A stretch of 64,000 nt of DNA from Candidatus Neomarinimicrobiota bacterium. GTDB lineage: Bacteria > Fidelibacterota > UBA2242 > B5-G15. The translations under genes and the position numbers were made by a program. The stretch covers positions 1-64,000 of the forward strand of contig JACDNV010000008.1 of assembly GCA_017656425.1 (NCBI GenBank), written 5' to 3'. Below, one piece after another: positions 9,695 through 17,950 of the stretch (position 1 is the stretch's first letter; the number at the start of each line of letters is the position of its first letter). A model generated the notes under the pieces. That model ran no database searches. It saw only the letters and a program-made list of their open reading frames with translations, and was not told the origin of the DNA.

Positions 9695-9730
9695 CCCAAA
9701 AAGGAAATTGATAGAGCCTACGGATAGTGG
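9680..9730 (-). promoter_or_regulatory. trp antiterminator pairing (regions 2 and 3)
   Basis: The end of the leader-peptide region (9714-9730) is complementary to the first arm of the terminator. CCACTATCC pairs with GGATAGTGG (9 bp, 9722-9730 with 9680-9688), and GGCTC pairs with GAGCC (5 bp, 9714-9718 with 9691-9695). The two segments are separated by a small internal loop, with an 18-base connecting loop. This pairing excludes the terminator. Region 2 can instead pair with the Trp-codon stretch itself (ATGGTGG against CCACTAT with one G-U). A ribosome stalled at the Trp codons would therefore favour antitermination. Confidence 0.88.
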
Positions 9731-9810
9731 ACAAATCCTCTCTGCCACCACCACCATTTTAATAGATAACCAAATTCTATTTTTAATTTAAACTTGCTAC
9801 TCACACTCAT
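9718..9810 (-). CDS. trpL: trp operon leader peptide with four tandem Trp codons
   Basis: A 30-codon frame starts at ATG 9810 (MSVSSKFKLK) and ends at TAG 9718-9720. Codons 19-22 are four consecutive TGG (9745-9756), followed by QRGFVHYP. Its stop codon lies inside antiterminator arm 2, as expected for a ribosome that reaches the stop and masks region 2. Position, Trp codons and overlap with the hairpins make this a leader peptide for ribosome-mediated attenuation. No Shine-Dalgarno sequence precedes the ATG. It is too short for ordinary gene finders. Confidence 0.93.
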   Translation of the reverse strand: MSVSSKFKLKIEFGYLLKWWWWQRGFVHYP

Positions 9811-9818
9811 GGCAATCA

Positions 9819-9847
9819 ATAATATATAATAATTTAATTAAGTGCAA
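9819..9847 (-). promoter_or_regulatory. Candidate trp operon promoter
   Basis: On the minus strand TTGCAC (9842-9847) and TATTAT (9819-9824) are separated by 17 bases. The -10 matches the sigma-70 consensus at 5 of 6 positions, the -35 at only 3 of 6. Transcription would begin almost at the trpL ATG, giving a leaderless leader peptide, which would explain the missing Shine-Dalgarno. The whole region is AT-rich and an upstream TATAAAAT is an alternative, so this is tentative. Confidence 0.35.
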
Positions 9848-10047
9848 TAAATAATTAATCATTTTATATAATTAAATTTATAGTTATAGTGTTGAAATTA
9901 AAGTTAAATTTTATTATAGAATAAAGTGAATTAAATTAAGAATGCTAATGTTTTCCTTGTATTGAAGGCGTTATTTTATTACCATCGTGTCGGACTTTTA
10001 TTTTGTGCTGTTTTCTGAAGAGTAAAAATTAAAATTATTAGGTCAAA

Positions 10048-11205
10048 ATGAAAGATAAATTAAAGAATAAAGATAGTGTACGTTTAAATAATAGTTACTT
10101 AGCTAAAGGCTTAGAGGGAGTTGTAGTAAAAGAGACTACTATATCTATGGTTGATGGTGTTAACGGGGTTTTAATATATCGTGGCTATGATGTCAAGGAG
10201 CTGGCAGAATATTCAAATTTTGAAGAAGTAGCTTTTCTTATTTATAATGGATACCTGCCTACATTTAAAGAGTTAACTATTTTTCAGAAAAAACTCAGAG
10301 AGTATAAATACCTTGATAAAAAATATATTGATTTTCTTCAAATTATTTCGGAAGCCCATGACTATATGGATATTCTAAAAATTGCAGTTGCATACATAGG
10401 TGCTTTGGAAAATGAAAAAGATGATATTTTTAATATATCCTGTAGACTTGTATCAATAATGCCAATGATTTTATCCTATTCTTATAGAATAAAAAATAAA
10501 TTACCAATTATTGAGCCGTCTGATAAGTTGACTCATATAGAAAACTTTTATTATATGTTTCATGGCAAGTTGCCTGAAGATGATATAAAGAAAGCTCTTG
10601 ATATATCAATGATTTTACATGCAGAGCAGGGTATAAATGCTTCGACATTTTCTGCTTTAGTAATTTCTTCCAGCATGACTGATATTTATTCTGCTATCTC
10701 TGGAGCAATTGGTTGCCTCAAAGGATATCTTCATGGTGGTGCAAACAGAAAAGTATTGGATATGCTTGATGAGGTTGGCTCAGTGGAAAATGTTTCAGAA
10801 TATGTTGAAAATTGCATAAAAAATAAAAAAAGGGTAATGGGATTTGGACACAGAATATATAAGACCTATGATCCACGTTCTATAGTCTTAAAAAAAATTG
10901 CTACTAATTTATCTAAGAAATATAGTTCCAAGTACCTTGATATTGCGATTAAAATGGAAGAGGAGGTTGTGAAACGACTGGGTCCTAAAAAGATTTTCCC
11001 AAATGTTGATTTTTATTCTGGCATAGTATATGATATGCTCGGATTCCCCAGTGAGGTTTTTACTCCGCTGTTTGCTGTGGCAAGGATTGTAGGATGGACA
11101 GCTCATATTATGGAATACAGAAAAGATAACAGAATATTTAGGCCCGTTGCCAAGTACACAGGACCTGAGAATCTGAAATATGTTCCAATTGAGGAGAGAG
11201 GATAA
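10048..11205 (+). CDS. Citrate synthase family protein
   Basis: This 385-residue enzyme condenses an acyl-CoA (acetyl- or propionyl-CoA) with oxaloacetate. The catalytic triad is visible: His in LHAEQGINAST (about 190), His in GFGHRIYKTYDPRS (about 270) and Asp in NVDFYSG (about 320), with the CoA-binding LHGGANRKVLDML segment. The length fits the short, dimeric Gram-positive/archaeal type. It is followed without a gap (TAATG) by a LeuC-family and then a LeuD-family subunit, so its product is probably passed to that hydratase. Whether it makes citrate or 2-methylcitrate cannot be told here. It diverges from the trp operon. Confidence 0.88.
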   Translation: MKDKLKNKDSVRLNNSYLAKGLEGVVVKETTISMVDGVNGVLIYRGYDVKELAEYSNFEEVAFLIYNGYLPTFKELTIFQKKLREYKYLDKKYIDFLQIISEAHDYMDILKIAVAYIGALENEKDDIFNISCRLVSIMPMILSYSYRIKNKLPIIEPSDKLTHIENFYYMFHGKLPEDDIKKALDISMILHAEQGINASTFSALVISSSMTDIYSAISGAIGCLKGYLHGGANRKVLDMLDEVGSVENVSEYVENCIKNKKRVMGFGHRIYKTYDPRSIVLKKIATNLSKKYSSKYLDIAIKMEEEVVKRLGPKKIFPNVDFYSGIVYDMLGFPSEVFTPLFAVARIVGWTAHIMEYRKDNRIFRPVAKYTGPENLKYVPIEERG

Positions 11206-12455
11206 TGGGAAAGAATGTAGTTGAAAAAATTATTTCCAGAAATATTGGTAAGGATGTAAATCCTGGAGAGATAGTCCTTGTAAAATCCGATATTGCCTTT
11301 GTGCAGGATGGTACAGGACCACTTATGATCAACGAGTTTCACAATATGGGTTTTAGAGAAATAAAAGCGCCAAAGACTTTTCTTTTTTGTGATCATGCAT
11401 TTCCAAGCCCGAGAATGGAGTTATCAAATACTCAAAAGAAGATGTTTGAGTTTGCAAATAAATATAATTCAAAAATTTTTTACGCATGCGAAGGTATAAG
11501 CCACCAGATTGTTTTTGAAGAATATGCTATTCCAGGAAATATAATTATTGGTGCAGATTCCCATACTTGTAGTTTGGGTTGTCTTGGATGTCTTGCTACG
11601 GGAATGGGCTCAACGGATGCTGCGATAGCCTTTGGACTTGGGAAAGTCTGGTTAAAAGTGCCTGAAACGATTAAAGTTATTCTTAATGGCAAGTTACAAA
11701 AGGGAGTAACTGCTAAAGATGTTATCCTTTCTTTAATAGGAAAAATAGGGGCGGATGGTGCAATATATAAAACTTTGGAATTTTTAGGTAGCTTCGTAAG
11801 AAGTAGTACAATGGATGATAGGTTCACATTGTGCAATATGGCAGTAGAATGTGGAGCAAAAACCGGGATCGTGCCGCCGGATGATATAACTTTAGAATTT
11901 TTAAAAGAAAGGGGAAGAGAAGTAGATATAGGCTGGCTTACACCTGATGAGGATGCTGACTATTGTGAAGTTGTCGAAGTGGATGTTTCAGAGATTGAGC
12001 CTGTTGTCGCATATCCTCATCGTGTTGATAATATTAAAAAGGTAAAGGAATTTGAGAATGTAAAGGTTGACCAGGTCTTCATTGGTACCTGCACAAATGG
12101 CAGGCTAAGTGATCTGAGAATTGCCGCTGATGTTATTAAAAAGGGGAAAAAGGCTCCTTGGGTAAAATTTATTGTTGTTCCAGCTTCTAAATCAATTTAC
12201 AAGCAATCTGTGAAAGAAGGGTTGATTGACGTGTTTATTGATTTTGGTGGAATTGTTTTACCACCAGGATGTGGTCCCTGCGTGGGGACACATGAGGGAG
12301 TATTAGCGGATGGGGAGGTAGCCTTATCAACTCAAAATAGAAACTTTAGGGGTCGAATGGGTAATCCGAATTCAGAAATATATCTATCATCACCGTTAAC
12401 GGCTGCTGCAAGCGCTATAACAGGGTATATAACCGACCCGAGGGAGTTTATATAA
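11205..12455 (+). CDS. leuC: Aconitase/3-isopropylmalate dehydratase family, large subunit
   Basis: The 416-residue protein is the iron-sulfur subunit of a two-subunit hydro-lyase (LeuC/HacA type). The cluster cysteines are seen in FIGTCTNGRLSDL and in PPGCGPCVGTHEGVLADGE. The substrate segment GADSHTC precedes an unusually Cys-containing SLGCLGCLATGMGSTD. The RNFRGRMGNPNSEIYLSSP block near the C-terminus is typical. The ATG overlaps the citrate synthase stop by one base and the small subunit follows after 20 bases. The family covers isopropylmalate, homocitrate, citramalate and citrate substrates; the citrate synthase neighbour makes an aconitase role plausible, so the leuC name is by family only. 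Confidence 0.85.
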   Translation: MGKNVVEKIISRNIGKDVNPGEIVLVKSDIAFVQDGTGPLMINEFHNMGFREIKAPKTFLFCDHAFPSPRMELSNTQKKMFEFANKYNSKIFYACEGISHQIVFEEYAIPGNIIIGADSHTCSLGCLGCLATGMGSTDAAIAFGLGKVWLKVPETIKVILNGKLQKGVTAKDVILSLIGKIGADGAIYKTLEFLGSFVRSSTMDDRFTLCNMAVECGAKTGIVPPDDITLEFLKERGREVDIGWLTPDEDADYCEVVEVDVSEIEPVVAYPHRVDNIKKVKEFENVKVDQVFIGTCTNGRLSDLRIAADVIKKGKKAPWVKFIVVPASKSIYKQSVKEGLIDVFIDFGGIVLPPGCGPCVGTHEGVLADGEVALSTQNRNFRGRMGNPNSEIYLSSPLTAAASAITGYITDPREFI

Positions 12456-12475
12456 ATTCTTTAGGAGATTATAAC

Positions 12476-12976
12476 ATGAAGATAAGGGGTAGAGTTTGGA
12501 AATTTGGTGATTCCATATCAACTGATGACATTACTCCAGGTAGATTTTTTCACTTGCGTTCAAATTTATCCGAATTGTCAAAGCATACATTAGAGGATGT
12601 TCGAGAAGAGTTTGCTAAGAACGTAAAACAGGGCGATATTGTAGTCGGTGGCATGAATTTTGGCCTCGGCTCATCTCGAGAGCATGCCGCCCGTGTATTC
12701 AAAGTACTCGGAGTATCCTGTATTATTGCCAAATGTTTTTCGAGGATTTTCTTCAGGAATTGTATAAACATTGGTTTGCCCGTCATTGAGTTGAAAGAAG
12801 CTGATGAAGTAACGGATGGTAATATACTTGATGTTGATCTTGAGAATGGGATCTTGAAAAATGAAACAACAGGCAAAGTTTATAACTTTCCAAAACTACC
12901 ATCGTTTGTTTTAAAAATTATTAATACCGGCGGCATTGAGGAAATGATAAAAGGGTATGGGGATATAGAGGTATAA
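12476..12976 (+). CDS. leuD: Aconitase/3-isopropylmalate dehydratase family, small subunit
   Basis: The 166-residue swivel-domain subunit completes the active site of the hydro-lyase. Landmarks are VWKFGDSISTDDITPGR at the N-terminus, GGMNFGLGSSREHAA (the substrate-binding SSRE loop) and SRIFFRNCINIGLPVIEL. The specificity loop after PGR reads FFHLRSN, not the YLRT common in isopropylmalate isomerases, which leaves the substrate open. An AGGAGAT ribosome-binding site precedes the ATG. It is the last gene of the three-gene unit with citrate synthase. Confidence 0.86.
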   Translation: MKIRGRVWKFGDSISTDDITPGRFFHLRSNLSELSKHTLEDVREEFAKNVKQGDIVVGGMNFGLGSSREHAARVFKVLGVSCIIAKCFSRIFFRNCINIGLPVIELKEADEVTDGNILDVDLENGILKNETTGKVYNFPKLPSFVLKIINTGGIEEMIKGYGDIEV

Positions 12977-13114
12977 TTAATTAAATATTTGATTGCAGGT
13001 GGTGAATAAAATTTCTATTTCACTATCGAACAAATCCTCATTCTCTCAAAACTACTTAAATCATTCTATTATCATGTATAACAATAAAATGGATTAAATA
13101 GATAGTATTACTTC

Positions 13115-14434
13115 TTAATAGTTTTTCTCCACCCAATTAAATATCCTTTCCTCTGATATTCCCAGACTACCTGTCTGACAGTGGAGTTCTGCTGCCTCTT
13201 TTTCGGTAAATAATAGATAATCTTTTGGGCATTTGAGCTTTTCATATAAAAGTTTTGCCTGACTGAATTCATCCTTTTCGCTATCTACGACCAAAAATTT
13301 GCACTTTATTTTATCGACAACATCTTCATTGGTATATTTTTTCAATTCAATAATAAGGTCATAAGGGTTGTCAACGCCATGTTTCCACATGGTATCCGCT
13401 ATGCCCCATTTTATCAAAGGTATTTTTTCAGCTACCTGGCTTATTAATCTGTTGAAATATTCTCTCCCCTTCTCAAGTTGTGTTTCAAAATCAGATATCA
13501 TTTGATTTAAGTAACCTATTATTATATCACTCCATCTGTAAACACCCGGATTGGCAATACAAAAGCTAATTCTTTTTTCAAATGCAACTGCTCTCGGTGT
13601 CAGTGACCCGCCCATACTTATACCCATAAGTCCGATTCTTTTTCTGTCCACAAATTTGAGATTACTTACAAAATCTACGACAGGAGTTATTACTTTTTCC
13701 CAGTCCGGTCTAAAAGGCAATCCAAGGATTCTTAAGCCTTTACCAATCCCAGGTCCGTCAAAAATTAAACAGTGCATTCCTCTTTTATTGGCTGCTTCGC
13801 CGATATATTTACATTGCTCTGCCCAGCCGTCTCTTCCCTGATGAACAATCAGTATTGGTGCTTTACCTTTTACATTTGCTTTAAAAAGATAACCTGGGAG
13901 ATTTTTTCCCTCATAAGGGATATTTACTACTTCAATAGGTAATTTAAGAAGCTTAATCCCACTTTTGTAATTATTGAAACTTCTTATAGCAATCTTTTTT
14001 ATTTTTTTGTCATAAGGATTCGGATATCTATGGAGTGCAGCGATAAAGTAATTTGACGAACGCAGATAACACTCGCCTGCACTGATATTGTGACCATTGG
14101 ATTCAAATTCTTTTGCTAGGTTTTCAAGCCTTTCTGAAGTTTTCATCCATTCCTCAGCCCATGAGTAGGGATTTGACATATCAACTTTTGAGACAGTTTG
14201 CAATACTTCTCCAACATCAGCAAGCTTTTGCCAGCTATGATTCAGATAATATAAAAAGACCTGATCTAGAATAGGATCAATAAAACCAAATTCATACCAG
14301 TGTTTTTCTCTTTTTTGATTTTTAAAAAAGTTGACAGAATCACTGTTCATGTTCACACCATTGTTCAACAATAATACACCGCTTAATAAACCAAGAGATT
14401 TCAATAATTCTCTTCTTGTAATTTTTTCCTTCAT
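13115..14434 (-). CDS. Alpha/beta hydrolase (FrsA/dienelactone-hydrolase-like) with Tat-like signal
   Basis: The 439-residue protein begins with TRRELLKSLGLLSGVLLL, a twin-arginine-type signal, so export by Tat is likely. A helical N-terminal part (about 45-150) precedes an alpha/beta hydrolase domain with LIVHQGRDGW (oxyanion region), nucleophile elbow GISMGGS (Ser about 275), acid VVDSEKDEF (about 385) and His in AAELHCQTG (about 420). Architecture matches the family of 2,6-dihydroxypseudooxynicotine hydrolase and FrsA-like esterases, but the substrate is unknown. It stands alone between convergent leuD and the beta-CASP gene. Confidence 0.8.
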   Translation of the reverse strand: MKEKITRRELLKSLGLLSGVLLLNNGVNMNSDSVNFFKNQKREKHWYEFGFIDPILDQVFLYYLNHSWQKLADVGEVLQTVSKVDMSNPYSWAEEWMKTSERLENLAKEFESNGHNISAGECYLRSSNYFIAALHRYPNPYDKKIKKIAIRSFNNYKSGIKLLKLPIEVVNIPYEGKNLPGYLFKANVKGKAPILIVHQGRDGWAEQCKYIGEAANKRGMHCLIFDGPGIGKGLRILGLPFRPDWEKVITPVVDFVSNLKFVDRKRIGLMGISMGGSLTPRAVAFEKRISFCIANPGVYRWSDIIIGYLNQMISDFETQLEKGREYFNRLISQVAEKIPLIKWGIADTMWKHGVDNPYDLIIELKKYTNEDVVDKIKCKFLVVDSEKDEFSQAKLLYEKLKCPKDYLLFTEKEAAELHCQTGSLGISEERIFNWVEKNY

Positions 14435-14496
14435 CTTTGCCTCCTTATTTAAAGTCCCGGCAGGAATATAAACAGAATGTAGTCATTCCGTCGTCT

Positions 14497-14510
14497 TTCC
14501 CAATTGGGAA
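14497..14510. repeat. 14-bp perfect palindrome, possible operator
   Basis: TTCCCAATTGGGAA is an exact palindrome in the spacer between the beta-CASP gene and the Tat-exported hydrolase. It lies 63 bases upstream of the hydrolase ATG, a position where a dimeric repressor could act. No second copy was noticed nearby. Confidence 0.4.
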
Positions 14511-14575
14511 GAACCTTCTTTGTATGATGGTATAATTTTTCTGTAATGTATCTAAGCTTGCTTTCTATCTAAAAT

Positions 14576-15967
14576 TTAAACTATTTCAAATTCATCGAGA
14601 TAATTAGGGATGATAGTTTCCCAGCCAAACATTGCATTAATTCTGCTTGCAAGTGCCTTAGATTGGTCTGGCTCTCCGTGGATTATAAAAACTTTTTTAG
14701 GTGGATTGTAAAAATTAGATAGCCATGCAAGTATTTCATTGTAATCTGCATGGGCAGAAAATCCTGTTATATTTTCAACTTTTGCGCGAACAGGTATATG
14801 TTTTCCATGTATTTTTACCGTTTCTGCCCTATCGAGTATCAATCTTCCCCTGGTTCCTTCCGCTTGGTATCCTATGAATAGAACGGTATTCTTTTCATCA
14901 GGAAGTAATCTTTCGAGGTGATGCAGGATTCTTCCACCGGTAACCATACCGCTTGCAGAAATTATAATGGCATTTGATTTAAGTTTATTAAGGGATACTG
15001 ATTGTTCTCTTGTTTTCATAAAATGAAGATTACTAGTCTGAAATATATCTTCACCCCCTATCTCAAGAACTTTGGATTCGAGATCATAATCTTCAAAATG
15101 TTTTCTAAAAATGTTTGTAGCTTCTATTGCCATGGGACTATCTATGTATACAGGGAGCAAAGGGATTTTTCCCTCTTTCTCAAGTTCTCTGATGTAAAAG
15201 AGTAGCGTCTGGGTTCTGCCGACAGCGAAGGACGGTACAACGAGGATTCCACCTCTATCCGCACTTTGATTTATGACTTCTGCCAACCTTTCCTTTATAT
15301 TATTTCGCTCATGTAGTCTATTTCCGTAGGTAGATTCTATTATAAGGTAATCTGTTCCAAATACTGTATGTGGGTCTCTTAGGATTGGTTGTCCCGGTCT
15401 CCCAAGGTCTCCTGTAAATAGGATTCTTCTTTCATTGCCTTTTATCTTTACCCTTATGTCAGCGAACGCAGACCCAAGGATATGTCCTGCATCTCTAAAG
15501 GTAACGTCAATATTGTCAGCTAGCTTTATTGTTTTGCCATAAGGTAGTGGATTAAATAAGCCTATAGCTTTTTGTGCATCTTCTGAGGTATAAAGAGGCA
15601 ATGCTGGAGTGTGTTTTGAAAACTTTTTGAAATTCGCATATTCGGCATCTTCCTCCTGTAGATGAGCAGAATCCAATAGCATTATTCTGCATAGATCAGT
15701 AGTTGTTGAGGTTGCGATTATCTCTTTTCTAAAACCATATTTTACTAATCTTGGAATATATCCGGAATGGTCTATATGAGCGTGTGTCAGGATGATTTTA
15801 TCTATTGTGTTTACATCAATTGGAAAATCTTCCCAGTTCATCAGTCTTAATTTTTTTAAGCCCTGAAACATACCGCAATCAATTAAAAATCTGGAATTGT
15901 CTACTTCTAAGAGTGTTTTGGAGCCTGTTACAGTTCCGGTAGCTCCCATGAATTTTAATTTTACCAT
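14576..15967 (-). CDS. Beta-CASP metallo-beta-lactamase-fold RNA nuclease
   Basis: This 463-residue protein has the metallo-beta-lactamase motifs THAHIDHSGYIP (motif 2, Zn ligands), FTGDLGRPGQPIL and a His after GFSAHADY. It also has the beta-CASP insertion with ESTYGNRLH, FAVGRTQTLLF and SASGMVTGGRILHHLERL, and a C-terminal RMMBL segment ending VFIIHGEPDQSKAL. These define the CPSF-73/YSH1-like bacterial group of ribonucleases, probably cytoplasmic RNA processing or decay enzymes. It overlaps nothing but directly adjoins the TtcA-like gene (stop-to-start contact), so they are co-transcribed. Confidence 0.9.
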   Translation of the reverse strand: MVKLKFMGATGTVTGSKTLLEVDNSRFLIDCGMFQGLKKLRLMNWEDFPIDVNTIDKIILTHAHIDHSGYIPRLVKYGFRKEIIATSTTTDLCRIMLLDSAHLQEEDAEYANFKKFSKHTPALPLYTSEDAQKAIGLFNPLPYGKTIKLADNIDVTFRDAGHILGSAFADIRVKIKGNERRILFTGDLGRPGQPILRDPHTVFGTDYLIIESTYGNRLHERNNIKERLAEVINQSADRGGILVVPSFAVGRTQTLLFYIRELEKEGKIPLLPVYIDSPMAIEATNIFRKHFEDYDLESKVLEIGGEDIFQTSNLHFMKTREQSVSLNKLKSNAIIISASGMVTGGRILHHLERLLPDEKNTVLFIGYQAEGTRGRLILDRAETVKIHGKHIPVRAKVENITGFSAHADYNEILAWLSNFYNPPKKVFIIHGEPDQSKALASRINAMFGWETIIPNYLDEFEIV

Positions 15968-16696
15968 TTATTTCCCCTTATATTCGTATTTTATAAATCC
16001 CGGTTGAAATTGAGCATTCCATTTATCAATTGCATTTTTAAGATTGGTTAGAAAACCTCTATGATGAGAAGATAAATTCTTGATTAATTCTCTTACCCAT
16101 ATTCTCTGGCTTTTTTCTCCATAGTTACAGTTAAAATTATTTATCTGGATATTATTTTCTTTAGCATAACTTGTTATCCATTTTTTCTTTACTATAATCA
16201 AAGGTCTTATAATATTGACAGTTTTATTAAACATATATTCCTGAATTGAAAGTGATAATAGATTCCCATGATATATAAGATTTAATAGTCCAGTTTCAAT
16301 ATAATCATCTTCATTATGCCCCACTGCAAGTGCATTAAATTTGTTTTGATAATAATAAGTGATCAGACGTTTTCTTCTTTCTTTTGAGCATGTATAGCAA
16401 CCAACTTCATATCCCTCTCGTATTTTTCCATCCAGTATAGTGAAGGGTACGTCCCATTCTTCTAAATATTTTTTGGTTTTTTCTATAATTGTGTCATCAA
16501 GCCTCGTCTCAGGTATTCTAACATGTGCTGCTTCAATGTATATATTATATCGTGATGAGTTACGAAGTCTTTTAAATAGGTGTGTTAAAACGAGGCTGTC
16601 GATTCCACCGGATACTGCAATGAGAATTCTATTGTTGTGACTTATTAATTTGTATTTATAAATAGAACGGCTGAAGAATGAATACAAAGTAGCCAT
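15968..16696 (-). CDS. TtcA/TilS-family PP-loop tRNA-modifying ATPase
   Basis: The 242-residue protein contains the PP-loop ATP pyrophosphatase motif AVSGGIDSLVLTHLF (about 27-41), a CYTC cysteine pair (about 105-108) and LAVGHNEDDYIETGLLNLI, as in the TtcA family that thiolates tRNA using an iron-sulfur cluster. A third cysteine in NNFNCNYG fits the family's cluster-binding Cys. The tRNA-2-thiocytidine role is inferred from family; other TtcA-like enzymes thiolate different positions. It lies two bases after ychF. Confidence 0.82.
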   Translation of the reverse strand: MATLYSFFSRSIYKYKLISHNNRILIAVSGGIDSLVLTHLFKRLRNSSRYNIYIEAAHVRIPETRLDDTIIEKTKKYLEEWDVPFTILDGKIREGYEVGCYTCSKERRKRLITYYYQNKFNALAVGHNEDDYIETGLLNLIYHGNLLSLSIQEYMFNKTVNIIRPLIIVKKKWITSYAKENNIQINNFNCNYGEKSQRIWVRELIKNLSSHHRGFLTNLKNAIDKWNAQFQPGFIKYEYKGK

Positions 16697-16698
16697 TA

Positions 16699-17799
16699 TT
16701 ATTGTCTTAGTTTAAAAGTCATAATATCACCGTCCTGAACAATGTAGTCTTTTCCCTCTATTTTGATTTGCCCCGCTTCTCTTAGCTTTGACTCCGATTT
16801 TACTTTCTCGAATAAAGACCAATGCCTAACCTCAGCTTTGATAAATCTTTCTTCAAAACTTGAGTGAATAATACCAGCTGCTTTAACAGCGGTGGTACCT
16901 CGATTGATAGTCCACGCTTGGCAAATATTTGATTCTATTGTGTAGAAAGTTATGAGTTCAAGGATCGAGTATCCTGCTCTGATAAGTTCGTTTATACCAG
17001 GTTCTTTCAGGTTCCATTCTTTTAAAAAGTATTTTTTCTCTTCATCCGATAATCTTGAAAGCTCATACTCCAATTTAGCGGATAGTGTTAAAAATATATT
17101 GCCGGTTGAAAGTGTAAATTCTTTGAATTTTTTTGTTATTTCTGATTCCGTTCTTGATACTATTTCATCTTCACTTACATTTCCAACTACTATAACAGGT
17201 TTGGTAGTTAATAAACCCAATTCTTTTATAAACGGAATCTCTTCAGGGCTTGCATGGTACGTCTTTGCAAGTTTACCCTGATTTAGTAGAGAGAGTAGTT
17301 TCTCGAGAATTTCAAGCTGTTTTTTTGTTTTTTGGTCACCCGCTTTTGCTCTGTGTGATATCTTGTTTATCCTGTTTTGCACTACTTCGATATCTCGTAG
17401 AATAATTTCTGTCTCGACAATTTCGTAATCCCTTTGAGGATCAAGTATAGAATCGATATGGGAAATACTGTTATCCTGAAAACATCGTACTACATGTATA
17501 ATCGCATCCACACTTTGTATATGGCTTAAGAATTGGTTACCAAGCCCCTCCCCTTTTGAAGCACCTTTGACAAGCCCTGCTATATCTACAAATTGTAGGG
17601 TTGTTGGGATTACTTTTTGAGGTTTATAAACCTGCTTTAATATTTCTAACCGCATATCAGGTAATGGAACAATTCCAATGTGCGGCTCTATTGTGCAAAA
17701 AGGGTATTTTTCCATTGGTACCGAAGAGTTTGTGAGAGCATTAAAAAGTGTTGATTTACCAACATTGGGTAGTCCGATTATTCCACATTTGAATCCCAT
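16699..17799 (-). CDS. ychF: Redox-regulated ATPase/GTPase YchF
   Basis: The 366-residue OBG-family protein has the P-loop GLPNVGKSTLFNALT at the N-terminus, a DIAGLVKGASKGEGLGNQFL switch II region, a central coiled-coil domain and a C-terminal TGS domain ending VQDGDIMTFKL. In YchF the usual NKxD specificity motif is altered and the protein prefers ATP; it binds ribosomes and affects stress and translation. It is the first gene of a minus-strand group with the TtcA-like and beta-CASP genes. Confidence 0.95.
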   Translation of the reverse strand: MGFKCGIIGLPNVGKSTLFNALTNSSVPMEKYPFCTIEPHIGIVPLPDMRLEILKQVYKPQKVIPTTLQFVDIAGLVKGASKGEGLGNQFLSHIQSVDAIIHVVRCFQDNSISHIDSILDPQRDYEIVETEIILRDIEVVQNRINKISHRAKAGDQKTKKQLEILEKLLSLLNQGKLAKTYHASPEEIPFIKELGLLTTKPVIVVGNVSEDEIVSRTESEITKKFKEFTLSTGNIFLTLSAKLEYELSRLSDEEKKYFLKEWNLKEPGINELIRAGYSILELITFYTIESNICQAWTINRGTTAVKAAGIIHSSFEERFIKAEVRHWSLFEKVKSESKLREAGQIKIEGKDYIVQDGDIMTFKLRQ

Positions 17800-17950
17800 A
17801 ATAATACTCTTTTTACTCCAAGATAAAAATATTTATTTTATTTTTTTTCTCATAGATATTTTTAAAAATTAGTCTTGTTTAACATTTTTAGACCATTTGC
17901 AATTCTAAATTATTTAGGTTTTTAAAGTTTAAAAGCATGTCTAAGTTTTA

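Noticed and set aside
9718-9810. The two other minus-strand frames through the TGG repeats (GTG GTG GTG and GGT GGT GGT).
   Set aside because: Only the frame with TGG codons has a start, a stop inside the antiterminator arm and the sense expected of a trp leader.
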